This document shows, piece by piece, positions 1 to 7,636 of a DNA stretch of 38,513 nt (the first letter of the stretch is position 1; the number at the start of each line of letters is the position of its first letter). The position numbers and the translations under genes were made by a program. The notes beneath the pieces were generated by a model. That model searched no databases, was not told the origin of the DNA, and worked only from the letters and a program-made list of their open reading frames with translations. Source of the stretch: an uncultured Hungatella sp. (lineage in GTDB: Bacteria; Bacillota; Clostridia; Lachnospirales; Lachnospiraceae); NCBI GenBank assembly GCA_949879025.1, contig CATLBO010000019.1, positions 1-38,513 of the forward strand, read 5' to 3'.

Positions 1-423
1 GAGAAGACGAAAAACCCGGGAAAGAAGAAGGAAGAGAATGCCAGGATAGAGGCGCCAACAAAGGAAGCAGAGGAGCCGAAGCAGGCAGTGAAGGGGCCGG
101 GAGCCGGGCCGGCCAAGGGGACTGGAATCCAGGAGACAGCGCCCAAGGCTCCGGCAGGCAATAGTGTGGTGAAACCGTCTGCGGAATCGTCCAAAGGCCA
201 GACCGGAGAAAAAGCGCCTAAGGCTTCGGAAGGAGTAAAGGAACAGGATACCAAGAAGGATGAGAAAAAATCCGCGCTAAATAAGAAGAAAGAGAATGAG
301 AAAAAGACGAAGCTTTCTAAGAAGAAGTCGGACAGCGGGCTGAAAAAGAAGGTAGCAGAGAAGAAATCCGATGGGATGCAGGCCAGGAACAGTGGGAATG
401 GGGAAGGAGGCCAGAAAGGGTAA
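1..423 (+). CDS. C-terminal tail of a truncated gene, Lys/Ala/Pro-rich low-complexity protein
   Basis: The frame is open from the first base of the window to a TAA at 421-423, so this is the last 140 residues of a gene that starts upstream. The visible part is low complexity: Lys, Glu, Ala, Pro, Ser and Gly dominate, with many KK and KKK runs (for example around residues 82-120 of the visible part). No globular domain, membrane segment or sorting motif can be seen. Such basic disordered tails occur at the C-termini of wall-associated proteins such as class A penicillin-binding proteins, and the Dlt-like operon downstream makes a cell-envelope role plausible. That is inference only; the family cannot be named from the tail. 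Confidence 0.7.
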   Translation, partial: EKTKNPGKKKEENARIEAPTKEAEEPKQAVKGPGAGPAKGTGIQETAPKAPAGNSVVKPSAESSKGQTGEKAPKASEGVKEQDTKKDEKKSALNKKKENEKKTKLSKKKSDSGLKKKVAEKKSDGMQARNSGNGEGGQKG

Positions 424-454
424 CCGGCGGCGCAAAATAAATAAGAGAGGAGAA

Positions 455-488
455 TCAGGCGGCACTTCTGAAGAGGAATGCCGCCTGA
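455..488 (+). terminator. Hairpin between the tail gene and the Dlt-like operon
   Basis: A perfect 10-bp inverted repeat (TCAGGCGGCA at 455-464, TGCCGCCTGA at 479-488) encloses a 14-nt loop in the 97-nt gap before the adenylating ligase. It is not followed by a U tract, so it may be a weak or factor-dependent terminator, or an RNA stability element, rather than a classical intrinsic terminator. Confidence 0.4.
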
Positions 489-520
489 ACCAATAGAGAA
501 GATAAAAGAGGTGGATAACA

Positions 521-2068
521 TTGAAATCCGTTTTAGACTATCTGGAGGAGACGGCGCTTCAATTTCCTGAGAAAGAAGCGGTATATGACGGAAGACAGAG
601 GTACAGCTTTCGGGAGCTTCTTGGAATTTCCCGAAAGGCGGGGAGCTTTCTTACAAAGGTGTGCAGGCAGAGGAGTCCTGTGCCGGTTTATATGGAGAAA
701 CGGGCTGAGACCATTGGGGTGTTTTTAGGCGCGGTATATGCCGGTTGTTTTTATGTGTACCTGAATCCGGAGCTTCCGTTAAAAAGGATAAAGGAGCGTT
801 TGGAGTTTCTGGACAGTGATGTGGTGATCGCAGAGGGGATTCTGGCAGAACGGCTTCTGCAAGCCGGGTTTGGGGGAAGAGTTTTGGGGGTTGAGGAGCT
901 TTTGGAGGAGGAGGCCGACATGGAGGTGCTTGGGTTTTACCGGATGCAGATGAGGCCGGAGGATTATCTGTACGGGATGTTTACGTCCGGCTCCACAGGA
1001 GTCCCCAAACTGGTGGCAGTCAGCGGAGGGGCTGTGGTGGAATTTGCAGAGGAATTTATCCGCACCTTTTCGTTTCTTCCCCAGGATGTTATTGGAAACC
1101 AGGCGCCTTTTGATTTTGATGTTTCGGTGAAGGATCTGTTGGTTTCGGTTTTCTGTGGGGCCAGACTGGTGCTGATTCCCGGCGTCATGTTTGCCACGCC
1201 GCCGGCATTGCTTGATTATCTCTGTGAAAATCAGGTGACGGTTCTGATCTGGGCCGCCTCTGCCCTGTGTGTGGTGTCTGCTGCCAGAGGGCTGGAATAC
1301 AGGATTCCCGGAGAGATTCGCAAGGTTTTCTTCAGCGGAGAGGTTATGCCCTGTCATCATCTGAGGCTTTGGAGAGAGGCGCTGCCGGAGGCGGAGTTTG
1401 TAAATCTGTACGGCCCTACGGAGATTACCTGCAACTGTACTTATTACCGTGTGGACGGGACGGAGGAAGGGGGGATTCCCATTGGAAGACCGTTTTCCAA
1501 TCGTGAGGTTTTTCTGTTGGATGAGAGAAACCAAAGGATTGAGGCGGTTGGAGTGACCGGGGAAATCTGTGTGGGAGGAAAAGCGTTGTCTTCGGGATAT
1601 TACCGCAATAAGAAGGAGACAGAAAAACGGTTTGTGAGGAATATGTTTGGGGAGCCGGGCGGAGGGATTGTGTACCGCACCGGGGATATGGGGCATTATG
1701 ATGAAAAACGGCTGCTGTGTTTTGACGGGAGAACGGATCATCAGGTTAAGCGAATGGGGCACCGGATTGAGCTGGAGGAGGTGGAATGGGAGCTTGGGAA
1801 TCTGGAAGGGATAGACAGGGTGTGCTGTCTGTTTGATTCCCGTACAAAGAGATTGACCGCCTACTATGTGGGAACCGTCTCACCGGCAGGGCTGCGCAGG
1901 CTGGGTAAGGAACGTGTTCCGGCTTATATGTGTCCCAATGAGTTTATCCGGTTGAAATTTATGCCTCTCAACAAAAACGGAAAGATAGACAGAGGCAGTT
2001 TGGAACAGTACAGAATGAAGGAGGAGATCTGTTTTGGAAGACCGTGTTTTGATTCAGGCGGCTGCTAG
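521..2068 (+). CDS. dltA: DltA-like amino acid adenylating ligase (amino acid-carrier protein ligase)
   Basis: This 515-residue protein has the ANL adenylation fold and about the length usual for DltA (around 500). Visible core motifs are the P-loop-like FTSGSTGVP near residues 153-161, NLYGPTE at 295-301, YRTGD at 385-389, GRTDHQVKRMGHRIEL in the hinge region, and the C-terminal catalytic lysine in NKNGKID (Lys488). DltA activates D-alanine with ATP and loads it on the DltC carrier; the substrate here cannot be read from sequence. The start is a TTG with a Shine-Dalgarno AGAGGTGG at 507-514. The next gene starts inside its 3' end (35-nt overlap), so the two are probably translationally coupled. 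Because a PLP decarboxylase is in the operon, the activated amino acid may not be D-alanine. Confidence 0.85.
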   Translation: MKSVLDYLEETALQFPEKEAVYDGRQRYSFRELLGISRKAGSFLTKVCRQRSPVPVYMEKRAETIGVFLGAVYAGCFYVYLNPELPLKRIKERLEFLDSDVVIAEGILAERLLQAGFGGRVLGVEELLEEEADMEVLGFYRMQMRPEDYLYGMFTSGSTGVPKLVAVSGGAVVEFAEEFIRTFSFLPQDVIGNQAPFDFDVSVKDLLVSVFCGARLVLIPGVMFATPPALLDYLCENQVTVLIWAASALCVVSAARGLEYRIPGEIRKVFFSGEVMPCHHLRLWREALPEAEFVNLYGPTEITCNCTYYRVDGTEEGGIPIGRPFSNREVFLLDERNQRIEAVGVTGEICVGGKALSSGYYRNKKETEKRFVRNMFGEPGGGIVYRTGDMGHYDEKRLLCFDGRTDHQVKRMGHRIELEEVEWELGNLEGIDRVCCLFDSRTKRLTAYYVGTVSPAGLRRLGKERVPAYMCPNEFIRLKFMPLNKNGKIDRGSLEQYRMKEEICFGRPCFDSGGC

Positions 2069-3260
2069 TTACGACACGCCATTTTATCTGTTTGATTTAG
2101 ATGAGTTTTGCAGGAAGGTTCGAGAGACGGGACAGGCCCTGGGGGAAAGGGTTTCTCTGTGCTATGCCATGAAGGCCAATCCTTTCCTAGTGCCGTTTCT
2201 GCCGGAGGGCCTGGGGAAGATAGAGGCCTGCTCTTATGGGGAGTACAGGATATGCAGGGCCAGCGGAATTTCGCCGGAGCGGGTGATCGTGTCCGGGGTT
2301 TTGAAAAGGGAGGAGGAGATGGGGAAGATTTTTGGGGAAAAGGGAGGTCTTCCGATCTTTACTGTGGAATCAATTTCTCAGTTTCAAATGCTGAGGGACA
2401 TAGCGGAAAGGGAGAAACGGAAGGTTTCTCTGCTGCTGCGTCTTACCAGCAGGAACCAGTTTGGCATGTCTGTGGGACAGCTGGAGGAGATGGCGGTAGG
2501 GTGCCGGACAGAGCCGTGGGTTCATTTTCTGGGTATCCACTATTTTTCCGGGACCCAGAAAAGGAATGTCCAGCAGGTTGTACATGAACTGCTTTACCTG
2601 GATGAGCTGTGCAGAACCCTGAAACAGTCTCTGGGATATGGGATTGAACATCTGGAGTATGGGCCGGGGCTGCCTGTGGATTATTTTCAGGGGGAGAAGG
2701 ACAGCGGAAGGGAGTTTTTTAAGGAGCTCCGGGACTGTGTGGACTCCATGGAATTTGGGGGGAAGATCGTGTTTGAGATGGGGCGTTTCCTGACGGCTTC
2801 CTGCGGATATTATGTGACGGAGATACAGGAACTGAAGCGGGACGGGGGACAGGCATATGCCATGGTGGACGGAGGGAACCATCACCTGCACTATGACGGG
2901 CAGATGATGGCCATGAAGCGGCCCTATGTGAGAAAGCTTCCGGAAGGCATGGCGGGGGCCTGTGAGGAGTGGGAGATCTGCGGGGCTTTGTGTACGGTGA
3001 ATGATATTCTGGCAAGGAAGCTGCCTCTTGTGGCAGCGACTCCGGGAGACCTGCTGGTTTTTGAGCGGGCGGGAGCTTACTCCATGACGGAGGGGATGTC
3101 TGTGTTTTTGAGCAGGGAACTTCCGGCTGTGGCAGTGTGGGGCACGGAGCGGGGGCTTTTGAAGGTGAGGGGGCATGCGGATACTTATTGTCTGAATCTG
3201 CCCGTAATCAGGGAAACTTATGGGAGTATAAAGGAGCATTTCAGCGGAGATTTGGTATAG
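2034..3260 (+). CDS. PLP-dependent fold-type III amino acid decarboxylase (LysA/BtrK-like)
   Basis: A 408-residue alanine-racemase-fold decarboxylase. The PLP lysine is in CYAMKANP (Lys47). GIHYFSGTQ matches the histidine-containing barrel motif. The C-terminal half carries MVDGGNHH, GALCTVND with the conserved active-site Cys, and FERAGAYSM. Diaminopimelate decarboxylases usually read CES at the Cys motif; here it is CTV, so lysine synthesis is doubtful. The TTG start follows AAGGAGGAG at 2018-2026 and overlaps the ligase gene by 35 nt. The gene sits between the ligase and the carrier protein, an arrangement known from BtrJ/BtrK/BtrI of butirosin synthesis and from exosortase-A-associated clusters. 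It therefore probably makes the amine that is loaded, or decarboxylates a carrier-bound amino acid. Family is secure, substrate unknown. Confidence 0.85.
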   Translation: MEDRVLIQAAASYDTPFYLFDLDEFCRKVRETGQALGERVSLCYAMKANPFLVPFLPEGLGKIEACSYGEYRICRASGISPERVIVSGVLKREEEMGKIFGEKGGLPIFTVESISQFQMLRDIAEREKRKVSLLLRLTSRNQFGMSVGQLEEMAVGCRTEPWVHFLGIHYFSGTQKRNVQQVVHELLYLDELCRTLKQSLGYGIEHLEYGPGLPVDYFQGEKDSGREFFKELRDCVDSMEFGGKIVFEMGRFLTASCGYYVTEIQELKRDGGQAYAMVDGGNHHLHYDGQMMAMKRPYVRKLPEGMAGACEEWEICGALCTVNDILARKLPLVAATPGDLLVFERAGAYSMTEGMSVFLSRELPAVAVWGTERGLLKVRGHADTYCLNLPVIRETYGSIKEHFSGDLV

Positions 3261-3401
3261 GCCTGCGCATTTTACTGCGCTGGTCGTATGAAAACATAGT
3301 GGAGGAGGACATCGGCCTCATCGCGAAGCGATTTTTATGGCAGATGTCCCAACCGTTTGGGCCGTAAAACGGTTGTCATTTCAGCGGAGATTTGGCATAG
3401 G
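3237..3401 (+). repeat. 25-bp direct repeat flanking a hairpin-rich insert
   Basis: The 25 bp at 3237-3261, which include the stop codon of the decarboxylase gene, recur at 3377-3401 with one mismatch (T3256 versus C3396). The 115 nt between them hold several perfect stems: GCGCA/TGCGC (3265-3269/3276-3280), GGACATC/GATGTCC (3307-3313/3343-3349) enclosing ATCGC/GCGAT (3320-3324/3328-3332), and AACCGTTT/AAACGGTT (3351-3358/3367-3374). The second copy restores the stop codon and leads straight into the Shine-Dalgarno of the carrier-protein gene. This looks like insertion of a small palindromic element with target duplication, or a slipped duplication, in a once tightly packed junction. Confidence 0.75.
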
Positions 3402-3409
3402 AGGATTTT

Positions 3410-3640
3410 ATGGAAGATGTGTGGATGATTTTACGGCAGGTTGAGCCGGATGTGGATGATATGGATTGTGAGGAGCTGATAGACGGGAGAATCCTGGATT
3501 CTTTTTCGGTTCTGGAGCTGATTGGGAGACTGGAGGATTATTTTGAGATCCGCATTTCGCCGGGAGAGGTAACGGCAGCCAATTTTAATTCGGTCCGGAG
3601 CATATGTGCCATGGTGCAGCGGCTCAGACAAGGGGAATAG
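3410..3640 (+). CDS. dltC: DltC-like acyl/aminoacyl carrier protein
   Basis: A 76-residue acidic helical carrier protein, the normal size for DltC. The phosphopantetheine attachment serine is Ser31 in GRILDSFSVLELIGRLEDYF, matching the D-S motif followed by a hydrophobic helix. It should carry the activated amino acid (or its decarboxylated product) as a thioester for the membrane acyltransferase encoded next. AGGAGG at 3399-3404 sits 5 nt before the ATG. The downstream MBOAT gene starts 1 nt after its stop. A phosphopantetheinyl transferase is not in the window and must be supplied elsewhere. Confidence 0.88.
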   Translation: MEDVWMILRQVEPDVDDMDCEELIDGRILDSFSVLELIGRLEDYFEIRISPGEVTAANFNSVRSICAMVQRLRQGE

Positions 3641-3641
3641 G

Positions 3642-5204
3642 ATGGCTTATCATACGGCGCTGTATCTGGTATTATTTCTTCCGGCAGTGTGTCTGCTCTA
3701 TCAGCTTGCGGGAGTGAGGTTTCGTCCCTGGGTTTTGCTTGGGGGAAGTCTTGTTTTTTATTGGTGTGTCAGCGGGGCTATGGTGCTCTATCCTCTTGCA
3801 GCGGTTCTGCTTATTCATGATGTGGGGCTGTGGATGGAGGCGGCGGGAAAGGAGAAGGATGAGAGACAGAGAAAGAAAGCTTTTGTGTGGGGATTGGCCG
3901 TTCTTCTGGGAATTTTAGTCTGGAGGAAATACGGGAGTTTTCTGGCGGCCAATGGGAACCGCATGTGGCGGCTCTTTTCTCTGGAACCTCCTTTTTCTGT
4001 TGTGCCGGCGCTGCTTCCTATAGGGATTTCGTTTTATACGCTTCAGGCTGTAGGGTATCTTGGGGATGTGTGGTATAAGCGGATTCCTGCGGAACGGAAT
4101 GTTGGAAGGCTGGGGCTGTTTTTGACCTTTTTCCCCTGTATCATGGAAGGACCCATTTGCCGTTACGGGCAGACAGGGCATGTGCTGTGGGAGGGACGGC
4201 CGATTACCTGGGATAATCTGACGAAGGGGGTACGGAGAATCTTTTGGGGGCTGGCGAAGAAAATGATAGTGGCAGACCGGCTGAATATCCTGGTCCAGAC
4301 CGTGTATGGAAAGGATGAGAGCTACAGCGGCGTGGTCATCGGCGCCGCTGCCTGCTGTTATACAATCCAGCTGTACATGGAGTTTTCAGGATGCATGGAT
4401 ATGGTGGCGGGAAGCGGGGAAATCTTTGGGATTTGTTTGCCGGAAAATTTTCGCCAGCCCTTTTTTTCTAAGACGGTGCCGGAGTTCTGGAGGCGGTGGC
4501 ATATTACGCTGGGAGCCTGGTTTAAGGATTATATGTTTTACCCCATATCCATGTCTCCGGCTTTAAGGGGATTTGGCAGAAGATTGTCCGGAAAAGGGCG
4601 CCGCCGTCTGGCCAGGCTTGGGATGTCGGCAGGCGCCTTGTTTCCGGTATGGCTGTGCAACGGCCTGTGGCATGGGCCAAGGTGGAGCTTTTTGTTTTTC
4701 GGAATGTATTATTTTGTGCTGATTCTGTTGTCTATTGGGGCGGAACCCTGGGTGGAGAGATGGAAGGCGAAATATCCGGTTATGGGAAACAATGGGGTGT
4801 TTGCCGGGGTTCAGATTGTGCGCACCTGGATTCTGGTGGTCATAGGGGAGCTGTTTTTTCGGGCAGAGGGGCTCCGGCAGGGAATCCGGATGTTCTGTTC
4901 TATGATAAGGGGATGGCGATTCTCCCAGCTGTGGGACAAAAGCCTGTTGGAACTGGGCCTGGACCGGATGGATTTTGTGGTAATAGGCGTAATGGTTGGG
5001 GCGGTGTTTCTTGTGAGTGTCCTTAATGAGAGGGGAAGAGATGTGCGGCAGGAGATTGGAAGACTTCCTCTGCCTCTTAGGTGGGGCGTATATTATGGGG
5101 TTTTGTTTGGGATCTGCGTGTTTGGCGCTTACGGGGAACGCACCATGCTTCTTGTTCGGCAGAGCCGGACAAGAAGATGCCCCGTGAAGAGTCACAATTA
5201 TTAA
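3642..5204 (+). CDS. dltB: DltB-like MBOAT membrane O-acyltransferase
   Basis: A 520-residue polytopic membrane protein of the MBOAT family. The region PEFWRRWHITLGAWFKDYMF is the family's conserved cytosol-facing block, and the invariant catalytic histidine is His344 in NGLWHGPRW. Members move acyl or aminoacyl groups from a carrier protein across the membrane. The ATG at 3642 is preferred over an upstream in-frame GTG at 3606 because the latter lies inside the carrier-protein gene, while AAGGGG precedes the ATG. The last 20 or so residues (from TMLLV) are polar and Arg-rich and do not look like a normal MBOAT end. That stretch is encoded by a perfect-stem hairpin (5148-5176), so the C-terminus may have been replaced by an inserted repeat. 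Catalytic parts appear intact. Confidence 0.88.
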   Translation: MAYHTALYLVLFLPAVCLLYQLAGVRFRPWVLLGGSLVFYWCVSGAMVLYPLAAVLLIHDVGLWMEAAGKEKDERQRKKAFVWGLAVLLGILVWRKYGSFLAANGNRMWRLFSLEPPFSVVPALLPIGISFYTLQAVGYLGDVWYKRIPAERNVGRLGLFLTFFPCIMEGPICRYGQTGHVLWEGRPITWDNLTKGVRRIFWGLAKKMIVADRLNILVQTVYGKDESYSGVVIGAAACCYTIQLYMEFSGCMDMVAGSGEIFGICLPENFRQPFFSKTVPEFWRRWHITLGAWFKDYMFYPISMSPALRGFGRRLSGKGRRRLARLGMSAGALFPVWLCNGLWHGPRWSFLFFGMYYFVLILLSIGAEPWVERWKAKYPVMGNNGVFAGVQIVRTWILVVIGELFFRAEGLRQGIRMFCSMIRGWRFSQLWDKSLLELGLDRMDFVVIGVMVGAVFLVSVLNERGRDVRQEIGRLPLPLRWGVYYGVLFGICVFGAYGERTMLLVRQSRTRRCPVKSHNY

Positions 5205-5269
5205 GGGGCGGGGAAAAACCAATAAAAACAGGCGTCAAGCTTGTTTGTAAGACTGATTTTATTGGTTTT
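5148..5269 (+). repeat. Cluster of strong hairpins at the MBOAT/SGNH gene junction
   Basis: Two long inverted repeats lie back to back. CTTCTTGTTCGGC (5148-5160) pairs with GCCGGACAAGAAG (5164-5176) across a 3-nt loop with one G-T wobble. AAAACCAATAAAA (5215-5227) pairs perfectly with TTTTATTGGTTTT (5257-5269), with a further inner stem around ACAGGC/GCTTGT. The first is inside the MBOAT reading frame, the second in the gap before the SGNH gene. They may form an internal transcription attenuator, or be the remains of a small palindromic insertion. Confidence 0.7.
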
Positions 5270-5304
5270 GCAGGAGATAAAGTGTCAGGAGGTGTGTGGT
5301 TTTT

Positions 5305-6234
5305 GTGAACAGGGACAGAGTGGTGAGGCTGGGGAGAGCGGCGGTGTTCTGGGGGATATTTGTGTTTCTCCTCCATGGCGGGTCTGTGGTGGCGGCTCCA
5401 AAGTCCAATACAGCGGAGGCCGGCATGGAGGGAAGGGATATTCCGTCTGTAGGGGTCTTGGCGGAACCGAAGGATTCTCTGGATGTGATTGTTCTTGGGG
5501 ACAGTGAGGGGCATTCTGCGATCTCTCCTGTGGTGCTGTGGAAAGAGCATGGAATTTCTTCTTTTGTGTGCAGCCAGTCAGGACAGAGGGCGGTGGAGGC
5601 TTATTACATGCTGAAAAAGGTGCTGTCTGTGCAAAAGCCTAAGGTGGTGATCCTGGAAACGGATTTATTTTACCACAGCAGGGAGTGGCAGCGGGAGTGG
5701 AACCTTGCCATTGAGAGGACAGCCAGATATTATTTTCCAATCGTTCAGTACCATAACCGGTGGAAGAGACTGACATACAGGGACTGGAAGGGAGGGTCCT
5801 TTGAGGGCAGGCGGGATGCCAACAGGGGATTTCTGCCCAGCGGGGATATTCGGCCGTATAAGGGCGGTCCCTATATGGTCAAGACGGAGGAAAAGGAGGC
5901 TTTAAAGGGGACCGTGACTTTTTGGACGGACAGGCTGGTGGAACTGTGCCGAAAGGAAGGAATCCAGCTGCTGTTTGTGGGGACTCCCACTCCTAAAAAC
6001 TGGGATTACAGGCGGCATAATGGAGTGAGTGATTATGCGGCAAGGAGAAAGGTTCCGTTTCTGGATATGAATCTCCTGGAAAAGGAGCTGAACATAGATT
6101 GGGACAGGGATTCCAGGGATGAGGGGGATCATTTGAATACTTATGGGGCGGAAAAGGTCAGCCGGTATCTGGGGGATTATTTGAAGGAAAATTATGGGCT
6201 GGCAGTTCAAAAGGGCAGAAAATACCCTGTCTGA
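5305..6234 (+). CDS. SGNH-hydrolase/DltD-like exported protein
   Basis: A 309-residue protein with one N-terminal hydrophobic segment (about residues 9-31) acting as signal anchor, followed by an extracytoplasmic SGNH-type domain. The nucleophile motif is VLGDSEGH (Ser67), and the C-terminal Asp-His pair is in DEGDHLNTYG (Asp275/His276). Proteins of this kind partner MBOAT acyltransferases (DltD with DltB, AlgX/AlgJ with AlgI, PatB with PatA) and complete acyl transfer to a surface polymer. GTG 5305 is preferred over GTG 5296 because AGGAGGT at 5288-5294 is correctly spaced only for the former. It is the last gene of the Dlt-like operon. It is shorter than typical DltD (about 390-420), so it may be a different SGNH branch. 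Confidence 0.8.
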   Translation: MNRDRVVRLGRAAVFWGIFVFLLHGGSVVAAPKSNTAEAGMEGRDIPSVGVLAEPKDSLDVIVLGDSEGHSAISPVVLWKEHGISSFVCSQSGQRAVEAYYMLKKVLSVQKPKVVILETDLFYHSREWQREWNLAIERTARYYFPIVQYHNRWKRLTYRDWKGGSFEGRRDANRGFLPSGDIRPYKGGPYMVKTEEKEALKGTVTFWTDRLVELCRKEGIQLLFVGTPTPKNWDYRRHNGVSDYAARRKVPFLDMNLLEKELNIDWDRDSRDEGDHLNTYGAEKVSRYLGDYLKENYGLAVQKGRKYPV

Positions 6235-6478
6235 TTTGTTGGGAATGAAGGGGCAGAGAGAGATGCTGCGGATTTATGTAGCGGGGATGTGTGTGCTGGG
6301 AGCCAATTCTACGTTTCAGCAGACCTATAACTCCCTGGGAGACGGCGGAAAGGCGTTTTTCTTTGCCTTCTACCGGAAGATTATTATGCTGATTCCGCTG
6401 ATCTATGTACTGCCGACTCTGCTGCCGTGGGGAGTCATGGCTGTGGTTTTGGTGGAGCCTGCGGCTGAGTGCTTCGGG
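6235..6478 (+). pseudogene. C-terminal remnant of a MATE family efflux transporter
   Basis: The frame reading RIYVAGMCVLGANSTFQQTY and then RKIIMLIPLIYVLPTLL and MAVVLVEPAAE matches the last helices of a MATE antiporter (DinF/NorM-like). Everything upstream of it is missing: the frame runs directly out of the end of the SGNH gene. At about 6475 the match switches, in another frame, to the N-terminal part of a second MATE protein. This is a decayed 3' stump without its own start. Confidence 0.7.
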
Positions 6479-7636
6479 CCCTGTATCCGGCCTCATCGTG
6501 ACGCTTTTTATGGGACTTTCCGTAGGAGCCAATGTACTTTGTGCCCAGTATGCAGGAGCAGGAAGAGATGGGGATCTAAGTGAGACTCTTCACACGGCAG
6601 TAGCGGTTTCTGCCATTGCGGGAACCTTGCGTATGGTTTTGGGATATGTGTACCGATGTACTTCTGAAGGCTATGGGTACACCGGAGGATGTATTTCCGG
6701 AAACCCATCGATACCTGATGATTTATTTTGTAGGAGTTCCCGCCACTCTGCTGTATAATTTCGGCGCAGCAGTGCTGAGGGCAGTAGGAGATACCAGGAG
6801 CCCCCTGTATTTCCTTATACTGTCAGGAACGATGAATGTGTGACTGAACCTATTTTTTGTGACAGTGCTTCATATGGGGGTAGAAGGAGTGGCTGTTGCT
6901 GCGGTGATTTCTCAGACAGCAGCGGCGGTTATAGTAATTCTTATATTAATTCGTTCCGAGGATGTATGCCGTCTGGAATGGAAAAAGCTGAAGATAAGGA
7001 AGGAGAAGCTGTTGGGGATGCTTAAGATCGGTGTGCTGGCAGGAATGCAGGGGGCAGCTTTTTCTGTGTCCAATCTGCTGATACAGTCCTCGGTCAATTC
7101 CCTTGGCACAGCCGTAATGGCAGCCAGTGCAATATCGCTGAATATCGATCATTTCTGTTTTGTGGCCATTGATGTCCTGGGACGGGCAGTTTTCAGCTTT
7201 TCGGGGCAAAGCTACAGAGCAGGTATTCGGAAACGTGTGGATAACATACTCTGGTACAGCCTGGGGGTGGGGTGCATTCTTGGAATTCTGGCAGGAGGAG
7301 CGGCGATTGTATTTGCATCAACGATTCTGGGTATCTATACACAGGATGCAGAGGTTATCCGGTATGGAAAAGAGATTATGCTTATTCTCTGTGTGTCGAA
7401 TTTATTAACTGTACCTGGAACATCCCTTTCAACATCCTGCGGAGTATGGGACATTCCATGTTTCCCCTCTTCAGCACGATTTTATGTGTATGTGGGATGT
7501 GGATTGTGCGGATTTACAGCGTGTTCCGGTGGTTTCCCACCGTAGCGGTACTATATATGGCATGGCCGATGACAAAGGGGTGGCTTCCGTAACAGGAATC
7601 GGGTATTATCTTTGGCTGAGGAAGAAGAATGAATGA
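6475..7636 (+). pseudogene. Second MATE family transporter, N-truncated and frameshifted
   Basis: Reading across frames gives most of a MATE transporter, from SGLIVTLFMGLSVGANVLCA through LYNFGAAVLRAVGDTRSPLY and AISLNIDHFCFVAIDV to FRWFPTVAVLYMAWP. The first roughly 50 residues are missing. There is a frameshift near 6640, an in-frame TGA at about 6841 (NV-stop-LNLFF), a frameshift with small loss near 7420, and another near 7575; the last frame ends around 7636. MATE proteins export cationic drugs using a sodium or proton gradient, but this copy cannot be functional. The changes are not confined to homopolymers, which argues for real decay rather than sequencing error. Confidence 0.85.

Noticed and set aside
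779..1762. Long open frame on the minus strand opposite the adenylating ligase gene
   Set aside because: The plus strand has full adenylation motifs and a good start; the antisense product is Pro/His/Arg-rich with no family resemblance, an effect of codon bias.
2034..3260. Calling this gene lysA (diaminopimelate decarboxylase)
   Set aside because: The family is right, but the CES motif is replaced by CTV and the operon context points to carrier-protein chemistry.
6194..6583. 129-codon frame overlapping the SGNH gene end as a stand-alone small membrane protein
   Set aside because: Its hydrophobic part matches the last helices of a MATE transporter and the rest is out-of-frame continuation of a second MATE gene.
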